The notes under the pieces: generated by a model
Seen by the model: the letters and a program-made list of their open reading frames with translations, nothing else
Database searches by the model: none
What the model was told of the DNA's origin: nothing
Shown here: piece after piece, positions 62,171 to 64,000 of the stretch
Layout of the letters: the number at the start of each line of letters is the position of its first letter
How positions within the stretch are numbered: position 1 is the stretch's first letter
Program-made: the position numbers and the translations under genes
NCBI GenBank assembly: GCA_028277625.1
Contig: JANQFW010000038.1
Location: forward strand, 1 to 64,000
From: Candidatus Gastranaerophilales bacterium
Lineage (GTDB): Bacteria; Cyanobacteriota; Vampirovibrionia; Gastranaerophilales; JANQFW01
Length of the DNA stretch: 64,000 nucleotides
Direction of reading: 5' to 3'

Positions 62171-63106
62171 TTATCTTATATATTTTGAACCTTGGAAAGA
62201 GCTTCTTTTATCAAGTTCTTGGTCGATGGCATTTAAAAGTTTAAATTTTTCGCATAGCCAGTTTGGAGCAACAAGTATTCGCTTAAGCCCATTACCGGCT
62301 AATCTATGTATTGTTACTTCTGGGGGCAATAGTTCTAAAAAGTCACAGACTGTATCTATATATTCTTCTGAGGAGAGTAGTTGAAATTCGTTATTTAAAT
62401 ACATTTTTTCTAATTTAGTATTTTTTAAAACGCATAATAAATGAATTTTTACACCATTTATGCCTAAATCAGCTAATGCTTTTGCCGTTTCTAAAATGTC
62501 TTTTCTTGATTCTCCGGGTAGTCCTATTATTACATGTGCACAGATGTTAATGCCTTTATTTTTTGTTAGGTTTACGGCATGTAAAAAGTCTTCGTAGCTG
62601 TGGCCTCTGTTTATGTGGTTAAGGGTTTTATTATGAATTGTTTGTAGGCCGTACTCTACCCAAACATAATGACTATTTGTATAGCTGCTTATTAGATTTA
62701 TTTTTTCTATATCCACGCAGTCAGGGCGTGTGCCTATAGATAATCCTATAACATCTTTATGTAAAAGAGCTTCATCATAGATATTTTTTAATCTTTCTAC
62801 AGGGGCATAGGTATTAGAGTAAGCCTGGAAGTATGATATGAACTTTTGGGCTTTGAATCTGCTCTTTAATTTTTCTACACCAGTTTCAACTTGTTGTTGA
62901 ATAGAAAGAGAATTGCAGTGAGCTCTGGAGAAAGAGCCACCTTCTTCACAAAAAATACAGCCGCCTGATGATATTCTTCCATCTCTGTTAGGGCAGTCAA
63001 AACCTGCATCTAAAGTTATTTTATAAACTTTACAGCCAAACTTGTCTTGCAGGTGTTGGCTGTATTGATTATATTTTTTGGGTATAAACCCGTTTCGTTC
63101 TCTCAT
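62171..63106 (-). CDS. Radical SAM protein, TIGR01212/YhcC-like
   Basis: 311 aa. KITLDAGFDCPNRDG and GGCIFCEEGG carry the Cys of the 4Fe-4S cluster (family-specific spacing). GLSIGTRPDCVD, YGLQTIHNKTLNHINRGHSY and ICAHVIIGLPGE are family hallmarks. Substrate unknown. It starts 3 bp after the small zinc-ribbon gene and is co-transcribed. Confidence 0.88.
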   Translation of the reverse strand: MRERNGFIPKKYNQYSQHLQDKFGCKVYKITLDAGFDCPNRDGRISSGGCIFCEEGGSFSRAHCNSLSIQQQVETGVEKLKSRFKAQKFISYFQAYSNTYAPVERLKNIYDEALLHKDVIGLSIGTRPDCVDIEKINLISSYTNSHYVWVEYGLQTIHNKTLNHINRGHSYEDFLHAVNLTKNKGINICAHVIIGLPGESRKDILETAKALADLGINGVKIHLLCVLKNTKLEKMYLNNEFQLLSSEEYIDTVCDFLELLPPEVTIHRLAGNGLKRILVAPNWLCEKFKLLNAIDQELDKRSSFQGSKYIR

Positions 63107-63109
63107 TTT

Positions 63110-63298
63110 TTAAGAATTAGCTTCGCTTATATTTAAGCTGCCTTGGTTTATAGATGCAGAGTATACATAGTGCTCACCACATTTTGGGCAGACTACTTCT
63201 TGAGAATTATTGTCTTTTAGCTCTACAACTTCAAAGAGAGTTTTGCAAGATGATTGAACACATCTAATTGCTAAGGATGCTCTGATGATTCTAGCCAT
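63110..63298 (-). CDS. Small zinc-ribbon-like protein (62 aa)
   Basis: Two Cys pairs, CVQSSC and CPKCGEHY, spaced as in a zinc ribbon, with an aliphatic beta pattern between. AAAGG precedes ATG. It is placed directly before the radical SAM gene. Function unknown. Confidence 0.7.
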   Translation of the reverse strand: MARIIRASLAIRCVQSSCKTLFEVVELKDNNSQEVVCPKCGEHYVYSASINQGSLNISEANS

Positions 63299-63390
63299 AA
63301 TAAAAACCTTTCTTATAAAAAATACATTAGTTTACTAAATTTATTATCTAATAATTTAGCGGATAATAAAATAGTAGTAATTTTGTATTT

Positions 63391-64000
63391 TTATACTAAT
63401 TCTTGTTTTTTTAGTTCGGCTCTTATTTTGTCCAGGCCAGATTGAATGATCCTAGATACTCTTGAGGATGATATATTCATTTCATCGGCAAGATCTTTGA
63501 TTTTTCTGTTTTTAAAAAATCTGTTTTCTAAAACCATTCTTTCTCTTTGAGGTACTTTTTTTAATGCTCGTTTGATTGCAGAGTTTAGTTCTTTAAATTC
63601 CAGATTTTCTTCCGGTGTAAAAGAGCTGTCTTTTATTTGGGTTGGATTTTCTGCGTCTGCTAACTCATCAATTGACAGGATGGTTTCGTAGATAGCCTCT
63701 CTTACTTGAGTTTTGCTGAGTTCTTCAATGTCTTTGGCTGATTCGTTATTTTTTTCGAATTCGCTAAGCTCTTCTTTATGCTTGGAGTGTTTAAAAGAGT
63801 ACCATTTGTATCTTCTTCTCAGCTCGTTTTTGATAGCCCATTTAATAGCTGTTGAAATATAAGATATATTGAATTCAGTGCTTTTTTTGTTATTGGTAAG
63901 CAATATATGTACTGCCATTGCCCCAATGTTAACAAGTTCTGAATAATCAATTAAATGAGAAGAGATTGATAGTCTTGAATATTCAACGCGAGCTATTGTT
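63391..64000 (-). CDS. Sigma-70 family factor, 5' end beyond the window
   Basis: The ORF-track Met is internal: the frame stays open to base 64000, reading ARVEYSRLSISSHLIDYSEL, then VNIGAMAVHILL, which fits sigma region 2. WAIKNELRRRYKW follows. Region 4 is ALKKVPQRERMVLENRFF with the helix-turn-helix IKDLADEMNISSSRVSRII. The acidic linker in between is region 3-like. It looks like an alternative factor (FliA/SigB-like) rather than the main sigma. Targets are unknown. Confidence 0.85.
   Translation of the reverse strand, partial: TIARVEYSRLSISSHLIDYSELVNIGAMAVHILLTNNKKSTEFNISYISTAIKWAIKNELRRRYKWYSFKHSKHKEELSEFEKNNESAKDIEELSKTQVREAIYETILSIDELADAENPTQIKDSSFTPEENLEFKELNSAIKRALKKVPQRERMVLENRFFKNRKIKDLADEMNISSSRVSRIIQSGLDKIRAELKKQELV

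Noticed and set aside
1-64000. CRISPR arrays, tRNA, rRNA, SRP RNA, prophage or transposase genes
   Set aside because: Intergenic regions were scanned by eye for direct-repeat arrays, tRNA arm motifs and known RNA signatures; none found.

Overview
The window is a gene-dense, AT-rich bacterial chromosome segment (GC roughly 30 percent by eye). No rRNA, tRNA, insertion sequence, CRISPR array or phage module is visible. Lipoprotein signal peptidase, an MCE/MlaD-type protein, a PilT motor and SecDF point to a diderm cell. The arginine gene order argC-J-B-D-carA-carB resembles Firmicutes, while the GlgC, RicT and NusB-FtsY-Ffh set and the short 'FKG' N-termini of three tandem proteins remind me of non-photosynthetic Cyanobacteria (Melainabacteria/Vampirovibrionia). 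That placement is inference only.

Layout. Bases 1-316 hold the 3' end of a gene whose full-length paralogue lies at 43.5-45.1 kb. Bases 429-11880 are a minus-strand arginine/carbamoyl-phosphate block (argCJBD-carAB, then argGH), preceded by a leader with a strong internal terminator and a structured-RNA candidate. rpsP follows, then a minus operon (secreted protein, lspA, rluD-type pseudouridine synthase, small membrane protein), an acyl-CoA dehydrogenase, an Orn/Lys/Arg decarboxylase and a TreZ/GlgB-like GH13 enzyme. From 22 to 30 kb are an MCE protein, a 52-aa membrane protein, a PAS histidine kinase with a REC-GGDEF-like-REC partner, a large GAF/PAS kinase with ogt, and ruvC. From 30 to 45 kb are DUF192 and thioredoxin-like secreted proteins, a DEDDh exonuclease, lepA-glgC-trx, rpsT, ricT, a DegT aminotransferase, a tandem Usp, nusB-ftsY-ffh and the full-length paralogue of the left-edge gene.

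From 45 to 64 kb the content is more accessory: three tandem paralogues sharing an N-terminal MIK-YN-P-I-FKG sequence (the largest with a C10 tract at codon 70), pilT, an MFS sugar transporter, secD-secF (SecF with a charged insert), two tandem small subtilases, a chemoreceptor, two lineage-specific small proteins sharing a candidate operator, a CDF metal transporter, a YhcC-like radical SAM protein, a small zinc-ribbon protein and a sigma factor that runs off the right edge.

The most notable non-genic signal is a dispersed element (TATACTAACTCTAAAA, then CTTTTCAG / CTGAAAAG arms, then AATTGATGAGCAGTATAAAT) found at least seven times, each time upstream of a gene and in the gene's orientation. 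The second is the possibly phase-variable FKG protein operon. The third is the structured leader of the arginine operon.
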